A program made the position numbers and the translations under genes. Positions 43,945-52,895 of a stretch of DNA of 64,000 nucleotides are shown here, piece after piece. Source of the DNA: Actinomyces trachealis. GTDB lineage: Bacteria; Actinomycetota; Actinomycetes; Actinomycetales; Actinomycetaceae. Under the pieces are notes generated by a model. That model had not been told where the DNA came from, did no database searches, and was given only the letters and a program-made list of their open reading frames with translations. Positions within the stretch are counted from its first letter, which is position 1. Each line of letters begins with the position of its first letter. The DNA lies in assembly GCF_015711475.1 (NCBI RefSeq), contig NZ_CP065027.1, positions 806,001 through 870,000 on the forward strand, read 5' to 3'.

Positions 43945-43978
43945 CATCTGTCAGGCATGGGGCGCACCGAAACCGGAC
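43945..43978 (-). repeat. 34-base leader motif, copy 2
   Basis: On the minus strand GTCCGGTTTCGGTGCGCCCC and then ATGCCTGACAGATG, 65 bases upstream of the operon's first gene. It is the partner of copy 1 at 38104-38137. Both copies sit at the head of a run of minus-strand phage genes, so a shared regulatory site or leader is likely. Confidence 0.6.
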
Positions 43979-43981
43979 GGC

Positions 43982-44488
43982 CTACGACTCGGTGAGTGTT
44001 TTGCGTAGCTGGGCCAGGCCGCGCGAGACGGCTTTCCGCACGGCATCGGCACTGGTCGGCTGGCCTGCGACGGTCTTGTCGGCGGCGATCTCGGTGAACC
44101 GGTCGCCGTAGAGCACATGCAGCTCGATGTACTCGCGCTGCGTCGCGGTCAGCGGTCTCAGCAGTTCGACCACCGCGAGGTTGGCCTCGACCTGCTCGGT
44201 GAAGTCCGGATCGTCCGAGGCGAAGTAATCCGCGCCCAGCCCGCCACGCTCGTCGTCATCACCGTGGCCGGGTTGGTCGACGGAGATGTCGGAGCGGCGG
44301 CGATTGTCCAGCTCGCGGTACTCGGCGTACACGTCGTCGAGGTAGGCGCGAGCCCACTTCGGACGCGAAGCCGGGTCGCGCAGCTGCGCACGCAGTTCCT
44401 CGCTGTCGGGCAGGTCAGGGACGGGTAGGTCGATGGTGTTGCCCCTGGGGGTCAGGTACGGGACGGTGAATTGGTTGTTGAATGCCAC
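43982..44488 (-). CDS. Phage-encoded sigma-70-like regulator
   Basis: From the GTG at 44488 the 168-residue protein begins AFNNQFTVPYLTPRGNTIDL. The C-terminal third is a sigma-region-4 HTH: LRPLTATQREYIELHVLYGD, RFTEIAADKTVAGQPTSADA and VRKAVSRGLAQLRKTL. There is no clear region 2, so it is probably an early or late phage transcription regulator, not a full sigma factor. The start is uncertain; no strong ribosome site is visible. Confidence 0.7.
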   Translation of the reverse strand: MAFNNQFTVPYLTPRGNTIDLPVPDLPDSEELRAQLRDPASRPKWARAYLDDVYAEYRELDNRRRSDISVDQPGHGDDDERGGLGADYFASDDPDFTEQVEANLAVVELLRPLTATQREYIELHVLYGDRFTEIAADKTVAGQPTSADAVRKAVSRGLAQLRKTLTES

Positions 44489-44768
44489 GTGAGGGCTTCC
44501 CTTCTTGCGAAGGGAGACCCCGTTGAGGGCAACCGACGAGAGACCGTGTTGTTGAGCGGAAACAGTGACGGGCACCAACCCGACCCGGGGTGAACCCGGA
44601 TACAGGTGGTGCCCGTCAAGCGCTCAACGGAGGTCTCCCGAATACGGTTGAAAAACGCATGCGGGTGTAGGAGGAAGGCGGCCGGCCGGTGACCGGTACG
44701 GCTCTGACCGCCACAGCGGTTGGGCTGTCCTGCCGACTGACGTCTGGCCAGCAGGACAGCCGTGAGGG

Positions 44769-44909
44769 CTACTTGCCTTTACGCGGCTTGGCCTGAGCCA
44801 ACGCCGAAGCGGCCACCGATTTGGAGTCCTTGCCGAACCTTCCGTCGGTCAGGATCTTCGAAGCCTTCGACGCCACCTTGGGCGACGTCTGCTTCCTGTT
44901 CCTCGCCAT
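44769..44909 (-). CDS. Small basic phage protein (46 residues)
   Basis: Read directly on the minus strand: ATG at 44909, with GGAGGAGGTG ending about seven bases upstream, and TAG at 44769-44771. The product starts ARNRKQTSPKVASKASKILT and ends LAQAKPRKGK; very Lys/Ser/Ala-rich. Small proteins of this kind are common in actinobacterial prophages; function unknown. The strong ribosome site supports it despite its size. Confidence 0.7.
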   Translation of the reverse strand: MARNRKQTSPKVASKASKILTDGRFGKDSKSVAASALAQAKPRKGK

Positions 44910-44936
44910 CTCCATCACCTCCTCCGTCTGTACCGG

Positions 44937-44960
44937 GGTCGTTCATGTACTAGAACGACC
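44937..44960. promoter_or_regulatory. Palindromic operator candidate
   Basis: GGTCGTTC and GAACGACC form perfect 8-base arms around ATGTACTA. It lies between the divergent small phage gene (start 44909) and the defence operon (start 45139), a natural place for a repressor site. The regulator could be the HTH protein at 48236 or a lost phage repressor. Confidence 0.45.
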
Positions 44961-45138
44961 GATTCCGTCTCTTTAGCGACGTTTCCGGGTACTATGGAGA
45001 TGTGAAGTCAGCTCCGAACACCCGGTTGCGCCGTCACTTCTGATACTCGCGGCGGGCGTTCGATTTGGCTGTAGTGGATACTTGGTGGGCTCTTAGTGGA
45101 GTTTCAAACGGTTCGACGACGAAGACGAGGGAGGGCGC

Positions 45139-46389
45139 ATGTCGCAGTTGTGCTTCGCAACGTTTGCTGGAGCGATGCAGCGCGCCCTGCGTGAAGACTT
45201 CGGTTGGTGGCAGGCCAACATGGCGACGCACTCCAAGACCAATAAGACGTTTCCGACGCAAGTGATGGCAGGCCAGCACTATGTGGTGGTTCGACTGCTC
45301 AAGTGGTTATTGGATCGTCCAGAGGTTCTGGATCGCGACGGCAACCCACTGCATATCAGTGATGCTGTCGCCAGCAACTGGATGAACCAAGACACCGAGA
45401 TCAATTCCGCGATCACGAATCGGATAACGCAAGGTGACCTCGATGACGACGCCGAAGAGGCATTCGAGGAGATCTGCCGTGAGTTGATCAAGTACAAGGT
45501 CAATGATTTGATGACCGAGTTGCACCACTTGATTTCTGACGACGACCGAGTATCGGCTGCCCAGAAGAAGACGCTCCTGTCCCTGTGCAAGCTGAAAACG
45601 ATGGCTCGATTCTTCGCACAAACATTCCTTTATGCGTGCTGTCAGCCGAACAAGTCGCGGATCGCTGATCTCAGTGTCAACGACGGGTGGCTGATCAATA
45701 AGGCGGGCAATATCTGCCCGATGTGCCGAAAGAAGCCTCTGACGATCACGAATGGCAGCGGCACCATCCCGCAATATCAAGCTGTAACCTTGCCATCAGA
45801 ACCAGGCAGCAAGGAGACTTGTCGCGTCTTAGTTTGTGTCGGATGCGCTAGAAGTAAAGAACTCCAGCCAACTTTGGACGGCGGCGAACCGTCTGGCTGT
45901 GGGCATTTACGTAACGTCTACCGCGACTACCTCATGCTGGAGCGAGTCGAAACCACGTTCTCGTTCAAGAATCTGTACGCTGAAATCCGCGACGTTACTG
46001 AAGCGCTCGTCAACAGGCCATCAGATGAAGAACTCACCCATTTGCGTCCGGTGAACTGGGAGCCTCTCAAGGTGAGCGAAAAGATTCAAGACGAGAACTA
46101 TGTGCTGCGCGAGCAGATTGAAAAGTTGGCAGACACCTACTACTTCTACGTCAAAGACCAATTCAACTTGCTGGAAGACAGCGGGAAACAGAAGTTCAAG
46201 AAGTTCCAAACGCGTGTCAGTGCTTTTTATGACGCCGTGTCGGAAGAAACTGACGATCAAGTCCTCATTTTCGAGCAAACAACGGCATGGATTGCAAGGA
46301 GTGCCGGAGTCACACCCAAAAGCAACGCCGCGCTTGTGATCGCTGCATTCTTTGTCCAGAACTGTGAGGTGTTCGATGAAGTTTCCTAG
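45139..46389 (+). CDS. ABC-3C system effector/C-terminal-dimerisation protein
   Basis: A 416-residue protein, ATG at 45139 behind GAGGGAGG. It is the first of three overlapping genes. The N-terminal part is helical (GAMQRALREDFGWWQANMAT, ... ELIKYKVNDLMTELHHL). In the middle a zinc-binding, HNH-like treble clef is suggested by ICPMCRKKPL ... LVCVGCARSKEL, but the expected histidines are missing. A helical C-terminal third (VLREQIEKLADTYYFYVKDQ) would match the dimerisation domain of ABC three-component proteins. The assignment rests mainly on the two partners. GC is lower than in the phage module. Confidence 0.6.
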   Translation: MSQLCFATFAGAMQRALREDFGWWQANMATHSKTNKTFPTQVMAGQHYVVVRLLKWLLDRPEVLDRDGNPLHISDAVASNWMNQDTEINSAITNRITQGDLDDDAEEAFEEICRELIKYKVNDLMTELHHLISDDDRVSAAQKKTLLSLCKLKTMARFFAQTFLYACCQPNKSRIADLSVNDGWLINKAGNICPMCRKKPLTITNGSGTIPQYQAVTLPSEPGSKETCRVLVCVGCARSKELQPTLDGGEPSGCGHLRNVYRDYLMLERVETTFSFKNLYAEIRDVTEALVNRPSDEELTHLRPVNWEPLKVSEKIQDENYVLREQIEKLADTYYFYVKDQFNLLEDSGKQKFKKFQTRVSAFYDAVSEETDDQVLIFEQTTAWIARSAGVTPKSNAALVIAAFFVQNCEVFDEVS

Positions 46390-46606
46390 CAAGGTCGTAC
46401 CGTTCGCTGAATCAACGTTCGCGTACTTCGCGCCGATTCTGACGGCACTCGAAGGTAAGCAGTACACGCCGCTATCGCTCTACACCAGGCTGCCTGCATA
46501 CCGCCGCCCAGACCTACCGGAGTACATCGACGCGCTAACGTGCCTGTTTGCCCTGCACAAGATCGAGCTTGATAGCGACTTGGGGGTGTTACGTCGTGTT
46601 AATTGA
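46376..46606 (+). CDS. ABC-3C middle component
   Basis: A 76-residue protein starting at the ATG at 46376, inside the end of the first gene, and overlapping the ATPase start by 11 bases. It begins KFPSKVVPFAESTFAYFAPI and ends DALTCLFALHKIELDSDLGV, the winged-helix-like small middle component (MC) that links effector and ATPase in ABC-3C systems. The overlaps on both sides imply fixed stoichiometry. Confidence 0.65.
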   Translation: MKFPSKVVPFAESTFAYFAPILTALEGKQYTPLSLYTRLPAYRRPDLPEYIDALTCLFALHKIELDSDLGVLRRVN

Positions 46607-48239
46607 GATCGACTGCGACATCTTCAAAACCACGGCCCCAAAACCGATCCGGTTTACTAACGGACTCAACATCGTGCTCGGCACCAAAGGAGCCACCAAC
46701 TCCATTGGTAAGTCCACCATGTTGATGATCATTGACTTCGCTTTCGGAGGTAACGACTACACGAAACTGTCTAAAGACGTCATGAAACACAAGGGCGACC
46801 ACGAGATTCGCTTCGCTTTCCAGTTTGGCGACAGCATCACTCGCTATATGCGGTCGACCAAGCACCCGAACGAGGTTGCCGTCTGTGACGACAACTATCA
46901 GCCAACCGGCACCATGATCACGCTCACCGGCTTCCGCCAAAGTTTGTCCAACGCCTACGGCCTGAACGAGACCGGATTAACCTGGCGCGAGGCAGTTAGC
47001 GGAACTTTCCGCATCTGGCAACGTGACAACGACAAACCCACACTGCCGTTATCAGTTCATCGCACTGACACACATCAGCACGGGATCACAAGACTCCTCG
47101 GTCTGTTCGGCACACTTCCCAAAGTGAAGGACGCTTTGGAAGCCGAGGCCGAAGCCAAGGCAGCAGTTGACGCTGCCAAGGTCGCCCCGCACGCGTACAA
47201 CCTGCGCATCGCTGCAAGCAAAGCCGAATTTGAAGCCAACAACAAACGAATTGATGAGCTCAAGGCGCAGCTTGCCGATCTTCAAGCATCATTTGGTATG
47301 ACGGGTGAATCACAAATCACCGAGGAGCAGGCTCAAACCCTCGCCACGCTTCGTAGAGCACAAGCCCCCCTCTACCGGAAGCGGACCATACTAGCCAACC
47401 AGCTCGACGCACTGACTGAGAACAAGGATCTCGGCAATAAGCGCCGTAGCCGCGCGGACTTTGAGGGCTTGGCGGCGTTTGTCCCAGAATTTGACTACGT
47501 ACACCTCGAACAAATCGAAGAGTTCCATGCCCAGATCAAAAGCTTGGTCGTCAAACAGGCCAACAAGGACATCAAGGCTGTCTCCCAGGAACTCGACGAA
47601 GTGCGACGCGAACTTGAAAGGCTTGATGGGCAGATTCGGCGAATCACTACCGCCCCCAACATCACAGCCAAGTCAGCTGAAGCGTTCCATGAAGTGAAGT
47701 CAGAGCTTGCCAGGCTAGGTGCCGCCAACAGGGCTTATGAAGCCAAGCAAGGCTATGCCTCTGCACTGGCGGAGGCACGCAAAAAGGTCTCCGAAGAATC
47801 CGCCGAGCTACTCAAAGACATCGAGAAACGCATCAACACGTACCTACGGGCGGTCGATGGCAGCTTCACCAATGAACAGCGCAAGCCACCTGAACTCCGG
47901 TTAGAAAAGATCGACAGTTACAAATATGCGATCGCTGATGACAGCGGAACCGGCTCAGGCTACCGAAGCTTACTCAGCTTCGACCTAGCTTTGCTTGAGC
48001 ATTCACTTCTCCCAGTGATCATTGAAGACTCCTACCTCTTCAAACAAATCGAAACAGAAGCCGTCGAGCGCATCATCCGGCACTACTCGTCCATCAAAAA
48101 TAAGCAGATATTCATCGCTCTAGATGAGGTCGACAAATACTTGAACGTGCGTCAACTCATCCAGGACAAGACCCGCCTACGCCTAGGGCCGGGAGAGGAA
48201 GCACTGTTTGCTGAAGAGTGGGGAAAGAAAAAGCCATGA
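46596..48239 (+). CDS. SMC/Rad50-like ABC ATPase (DUF2326 type, ABC-3C)
   Basis: From the GTG at 46596 the 547-residue ATPase has Walker A GTKGATNSIGKSTMLMIID at residues 29-47, a long coiled coil (about 180-420, AEFEANNKRIDELKAQLADL and QELDEVRRELERLDGQIRR), then the C-terminal ATPase half: GSGYRSLLSFDLALLEHSLL replaces the ABC signature region, LPVIIEDSYLFKQIE is Walker B with the extra acidic residue, and NKQIFIALDEVDKY follows. This DUF2326 pattern is that of the ATPase in ABC-3C conflict systems, thought to sense nucleoprotein perturbation and trigger the effector. Confidence 0.8.
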   Translation: MLIEIDCDIFKTTAPKPIRFTNGLNIVLGTKGATNSIGKSTMLMIIDFAFGGNDYTKLSKDVMKHKGDHEIRFAFQFGDSITRYMRSTKHPNEVAVCDDNYQPTGTMITLTGFRQSLSNAYGLNETGLTWREAVSGTFRIWQRDNDKPTLPLSVHRTDTHQHGITRLLGLFGTLPKVKDALEAEAEAKAAVDAAKVAPHAYNLRIAASKAEFEANNKRIDELKAQLADLQASFGMTGESQITEEQAQTLATLRRAQAPLYRKRTILANQLDALTENKDLGNKRRSRADFEGLAAFVPEFDYVHLEQIEEFHAQIKSLVVKQANKDIKAVSQELDEVRRELERLDGQIRRITTAPNITAKSAEAFHEVKSELARLGAANRAYEAKQGYASALAEARKKVSEESAELLKDIEKRINTYLRAVDGSFTNEQRKPPELRLEKIDSYKYAIADDSGTGSGYRSLLSFDLALLEHSLLPVIIEDSYLFKQIETEAVERIIRHYSSIKNKQIFIALDEVDKYLNVRQLIQDKTRLRLGPGEEALFAEEWGKKKP

Positions 48240-48481
48240 ACGCACCTACGCTGACTATAAGACTCGACTACACCAACCTGTGGAAACTCCTGATCGATAA
48301 ACAAAGAAACAAGGAACACCTCAAGCGAGAGGCAGGAGTTTCAGCAGCTTCGATCGCCCGTCTCAACAAAGGCGAAAACGTCACAACTGACACGCTCCTT
48401 CGCATCTGCCAATACCTGAACTGCTCGCTACCCGACATCTGCGAGATCGTCCCCAACGATATGAAGGGAGAGACCGACTAG
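48236..48481 (+). CDS. Cro/CI-family HTH regulator of the defence operon
   Basis: An 81-residue protein whose ATG overlaps the ATPase stop (ATGA) and whose TAG is followed at once by the ATG of mod. The HTH is LLIDKQRNKEHLKREAGVSA and ASIARLNKGENVTTDTLLRI, with CQYLNCSLPDICEIVP closing the fold, as in YozG-like repressors. Such regulators often precede restriction genes to delay them; here it sits exactly at the junction of the ABC-3C and type III units and may control both. Confidence 0.85.
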   Translation: MNAPTLTIRLDYTNLWKLLIDKQRNKEHLKREAGVSAASIARLNKGENVTTDTLLRICQYLNCSLPDICEIVPNDMKGETD

Positions 48482-50328
48482 ATGGCCAATCAACGTCTAC
48501 AGCTCACCTGGTAAAACAAGGACAAGGCCCTTATCCCCACCGAGACCGGCAAGTACGGCTACACGTGGGTTGACCCATCGGATCCGCGCTACTGTGAAAC
48601 CCACGCCCTCGTGCTAGACGACTACGTGCAAGGTGCGTAGACACCGAAGTCGGACGAGTTCGAATACTCCGAGCGCGCAGACCTGGAGCCCCAGGACGAC
48701 AACCTGCTCATCCTCGGCGAATCCGGCGACGTCCTCGAAGCGCTTACCCGCGTTCCCGAGCTGGCCGAGAAATACGTGGGTGAGGTGAAGCTGATCTACA
48801 TTGATCCGCCGTTTAACACCGCTCAAACATTCGCCAGTTACGAGGACAACCTAGAGCACTCCATCTGGCTGACGATGATGCGCGACCGGCTGCTCCACAT
48901 GAAGAAGCTGCTATCTGCTGACGGTTCGATTTGGGTACACCTTGACGACGTGGAGGTGCACCGAATGCGCCTTTTACTGGATGAAGTGTTCTCCCGGGCT
49001 CGTTTGTGACGACTATCGCATGGGAGAAAGCACAGGGTGCGCGCAATGATACCGATATCTCATCCGCCCAGGATTTGATTCTCGTGTATAAGAAGTCACC
49101 GACCATCGACTTTAAGAGCGTCCGGAACCTACTGCCACGAAGCGCAGCGCAGATCGAACGGTATCAAAATCCAGATAATGATCCACGCGGACCCTGGCGA
49201 CAGGGTGACAATGGAACTGCAAAATCAGGCTCCGAGGATTACCGGTTCCAGATCAAGCTTCCCTCTGGCCGTGAAGTTGTCCCGCCACCTGGGTCATACT
49301 GGCGTTTCTCTGCCGCGTCCTTTCAAGCTGCAAGGAAAGAGGGGCGTATTTGGTTTGGCGCGAACGGGGATTCACTCCCGGTGATTAAGCGTTACTTAAA
49401 CGAAGTCCAAGGCGGCGTGGTTCCGCGAACCTGGTGGCCAGCATCAGAGGTTGGATCAAACCAGGAAGCAAAGCGTGACCACTTGCGTCGCCTGTTCCCT
49501 GATTCCGAGCCGTTCTCCACCCCCAAGCCGGAGCGTCTCCTCGAACGCATCATTCACATCGGCTCGAACCCTGGCGACATCGTGCTAGACGTGTTTGGTG
49601 GGTCGGGGACGACGGCTGCGGTGGCGCAGAAGATGGGTCGGCGTTGGGTGACGTGCGAGTTGCTGGAGTCGACGTTCACAACGTTTACGCGTCCCCGTCT
49701 GGAGAGGGTGATCAACGATCAAGACCCGGGCGGGATCACTCGGACTAAGGGTGAACGAGTCGACGCGACGGAAGACGGGCTGCCTGATGGGGCCTCGCCG
49801 GAGGACGCCGCGAAATTCACGAGCGTGCTCAACAAGCTGATCAAGGACGACCCGGAATTGAAGAAAAGCGTCGAGGTTAAGATACTGAAGGCTGCCTCGA
49901 AGACCAGACGCACGAAGGAAGTAGTGAACTGGCGTGGTGGCGGCGGCTTCCAGGTCGCCCACCTCTCGCCTGCGTGTTTCGACTACACCCCTGAACTGGA
50001 CCGGGTGATGCTAACTGCGGCCGCGACCGGACAGACTCTGATCGAGTCGGTGGCTGCCAACCTCGGGTTCACACTGTTGCACCCGGATGATGACTATATT
50101 TTTGATGCCCGCCGTGGCAATGCCTTGCTGAAGGTGGTGGAGGGTGTGGCCACGACCGAGATTGTCGACTGGCTGGCCTCCCAAATTCAACCCGGAGAGA
50201 CGATCGTGCTAGCAGCAACCACCGTGATGGACGGGGTACGCCAACACTTGCGCCGCAGCGTGAAGGGCTCGCGGGTGGTCGCATTGCCCGATGATGTGTT
50301 TCGGTACAGCGAAGGTGGTGACCAGTGA
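48482..50328 (+). pseudogene. mod: Type III restriction-modification methyltransferase Mod, three lesions
   Basis: The gene opens ANQRLQLTW, then an in-frame TAA at 48512, then NKDKALIPTETGKYGYTWVD, a TAG at 48639, then the body with LLILGESGDVLEALTRVPEL and catalytic motif IV IYIDPPFNTAQTFASYEDNL. Near 49000 one base is missing in TTCTCCCGGGCTCG, so the frame shifts from VFSRARL-stop to GSFVTTIAWEKAQGARNDTD. The remainder (to 50328) has the SAM motif VFGGSGTTAAVAQKMGRRWV. The beta-class order (motif IV before I) is that of type III Mod. As it stands no complete Mod can be made, so both methylation and target recognition are lost. Confidence 0.85.
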
Positions 50329-52895
50329 TGGCGAACAGGCTCAACATCAGTTTTGACTCCGACATGCTGGAGTCGATCAGTGCCGAGTTCGACCTGCGTG
50401 CTCCGAACAAGGAAGCGCTGCGCCAGCTGGTCTTCACTCTGGACGGCGACTACGACCCGGACGTGATGCAGGTGCTCAACCTAGCCACCGGTGTGGGCAA
50501 GACGTATCTGATGGCCGCCTTCGTGGAGTATCTGCGTCGCCAAGGGGTCGGCAACGTCGTCATCGTCACCCCGGGCAAGACGGTGCAGGCCAAGACCGTG
50601 CAGAATTTCACGCCCGGCACGCCCCGCTACATCACCGGCGCGGCGGTGCCGCCCGAGGTGGTCACCCCGCAGGACTACTCGGCGTGGATCGCCCGGCAGA
50701 ACGGCCCCGCCCAGCTTTCGTTCGGGCGGGAAACCCCGATGTTGGCGTTCATCTTCAACATCCAGCAGCTCATCGCGCCGAAGGAGGCCGAGGGTGACAC
50801 CCACGGCGCTACGCAGGATGCGATGCGCCGTAAACCCCGCCGGTTCGATGAGAACGCCGGCGTGCTCTTCGACTACCTCAAGGGTCTCGATGATCTGGTT
50901 GTGATCGCCGACGAATCCCACCTGTACGGGGCCAGTGCGGTCGCGTTCAACGCTGCGTTGAAGGAACTCGACCCAGCGGCGGCGATTGGTTTGACGGCTT
51001 CGGTGGACAAAAAGACCGATCATGTGATCTACGAGTACCCGCTCTACCGAGCCATCCAGGACAAGTACGTCAAGGCCCCGGTGTTGGCGTTCCGCAAGAC
51101 TGGATATGGCACCGATGAAGCCTCCGAAGAGCAACAGTTGCCTGACGCGCTGCAACTGCGAGCGCTCAAGCAGGCCTACTACGACTCGTACGCGGCTTCC
51201 CAGAACCGCGATCATGTGAACGCAGTCGCTTTCGTGGTCTGCTCCGATGTTGAGCATGCCACCCAGGTCGCCGATCTTCTGCGCACCCCGGAGTACCTCG
51301 GCCGGGAATCGGCTGTGCTGCAGGTGGACTCCAAGCACGAGGATGAGTTGACCCAGCGTCGCCTCGACGAATTGGATCGGCCCGAATCGCCTGTGCTGGC
51401 AGTGGTCAGTGTCAACAAACTCAAGGAAGGCTGGGATGTCAAAAACATCGCGGTCGTCGTGACACTACGGGCGATGGCCTCCGAAGTGCTTACCCAGCAG
51501 ACCATGGGGCGTGGCCTGCGTTTGCCGTTCGGCAGATACACCGGCGTGTGGCAGATCGACCAACTCGACATCATCGCTCACCAATCCTTCACCGAATTGT
51601 TGAACGCCGAGAACGTGCTGCAGCAGTTCGGATTGGACGAAGCCATCCCCGAACCCGACAAAGCCAAGGTTGAGGAGGCGATCCGCAAAGCCGCCGAACA
51701 ATCCAACACGGATACAGGCACAGACACGACCGGCGGTCAACCATCGACTACGACTATGCCGGGGCCTGGTGCTGGCACCGGTGGCGTAGAACCGCAGCCG
51801 GGCACCGTTCCCGTCAACGGTGGTGACGAAGGTCTGGGTTTGCCCGGTGTCGGGGTTCGTACCATCACCAAGCAGGAGGATCAGCCCACCTGGGAGTTGG
51901 TTTCGATCGGACGGAACCCGAGCTTTGCTGACGTGTCCTACCGATTCCCGGTGACGACGATGACTGTGCAGCAGCCGCCCATTGACCTGTCCGAAATCAG
52001 TGACGCCGAGATCGAGCAAGCTGCCCGCCGGGTCACCTCTGCCGGGGACGTGCTGCTGCGCAAAGAGATCATCGCCGCCCTAGGCAAGAAACTCCGGGCA
52101 GAGGATCGAGAAAGCGCCGAAGTCGACTCCGTCCACGTCGACGACGCCGACGCCGAGGAGGCGCTGGTCAAACTGGTGATCAACATGTCGCTGGTGCCCA
52201 AAACCGAACAGACCGCCCGCTACGTCGCCACGTTCCTGGTGCCGAAGTTCATGCGCGCCGTGACGTTCACCGGCTGGACCGTCAAATCCCTCTACTCCGC
52301 CCGCGCCGAACTCCTAGCGCTGATCAAGAACTACACAACCGAGACACTGCGAGCCACCCGCGAGGTGCCGACCATTCACCCCAAGTCGATGCCAGGCACC
52401 GGCTACACGCTCCCGTTGGGTGAGAAGGTGCATGACCAGATCGAGAGTCGTGACCAGTTCGCGCGAGGCCGGGTCTACGGCGGCTGGTTCAAGTCGCTAT
52501 TCGCCGAGGAATCCTTCGACTCCTTCACCGGCGAATACCAGCTTGCTCGCCTGCTCAACACGTCGCCGGGGATCGTGTGGTGGCATCGCCTGCATCCGCA
52601 AGACCAGGCGTTCGTGTACTACAACGCGAAAGACCGCTACTTCCCCGACTTCGTGGCCTTGGACACCAACGGGGTGCATTGGATCATCGAGGGCAAAGAC
52701 GAGCGCGGCCGCGATGACGCCAGGGTGCAGGCCAAGCGTAAGGCTGCCGAGGCGTTGGTGCGCCGGTTGGTTGCTGAGGATGCCTACGCCGGTCAGCACT
52801 GGGGCTATCTGATCGCCTACGAGCAAGACACCGCCCGTGCCGACTCGTGGGAAGACCTGAAAGCCTTCGCCAGCCCGGTCAGCAACGCCCTGTAG
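50325..52895 (+). CDS. res: Type III restriction endonuclease subunit Res
   Basis: An open 856-residue frame, GTG at 50325 or ATG at 50328, overlapping the Mod stop. An SF2 helicase core has motif I NLATGVGKTYLMAAFVEYL, motif II VVIADESHLYGAS, motif III GLTASV, and VSVNKLKEGWDVKNIAVVVT with TMGRGLRLPFGR in the second lobe. An acidic, low-complexity linker (about 455-510) precedes the C-terminal PD-(D/E)xK nuclease, YFPDFVALDTNGVHWIIEGK, with all catalytic residues. Type III Res cuts only in complex with Mod, so it should be inert here. Confidence 0.93.
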   Translation: MMANRLNISFDSDMLESISAEFDLRAPNKEALRQLVFTLDGDYDPDVMQVLNLATGVGKTYLMAAFVEYLRRQGVGNVVIVTPGKTVQAKTVQNFTPGTPRYITGAAVPPEVVTPQDYSAWIARQNGPAQLSFGRETPMLAFIFNIQQLIAPKEAEGDTHGATQDAMRRKPRRFDENAGVLFDYLKGLDDLVVIADESHLYGASAVAFNAALKELDPAAAIGLTASVDKKTDHVIYEYPLYRAIQDKYVKAPVLAFRKTGYGTDEASEEQQLPDALQLRALKQAYYDSYAASQNRDHVNAVAFVVCSDVEHATQVADLLRTPEYLGRESAVLQVDSKHEDELTQRRLDELDRPESPVLAVVSVNKLKEGWDVKNIAVVVTLRAMASEVLTQQTMGRGLRLPFGRYTGVWQIDQLDIIAHQSFTELLNAENVLQQFGLDEAIPEPDKAKVEEAIRKAAEQSNTDTGTDTTGGQPSTTTMPGPGAGTGGVEPQPGTVPVNGGDEGLGLPGVGVRTITKQEDQPTWELVSIGRNPSFADVSYRFPVTTMTVQQPPIDLSEISDAEIEQAARRVTSAGDVLLRKEIIAALGKKLRAEDRESAEVDSVHVDDADAEEALVKLVINMSLVPKTEQTARYVATFLVPKFMRAVTFTGWTVKSLYSARAELLALIKNYTTETLRATREVPTIHPKSMPGTGYTLPLGEKVHDQIESRDQFARGRVYGGWFKSLFAEESFDSFTGEYQLARLLNTSPGIVWWHRLHPQDQAFVYYNAKDRYFPDFVALDTNGVHWIIEGKDERGRDDARVQAKRKAAEALVRRLVAEDAYAGQHWGYLIAYEQDTARADSWEDLKAFASPVSNAL

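Noticed and set aside
48482..49010. Phase-variable mod gene
   Set aside because: No simple sequence repeat lies at the frameshift, and two separate nonsense codons could not be reversed by slippage.
34584..50328. Amber-recoding prophage
   Set aside because: Several genes in the same region end normally in TAG (the 46-residue gene, the HTH gene), and only one phage gene has an internal TAG.
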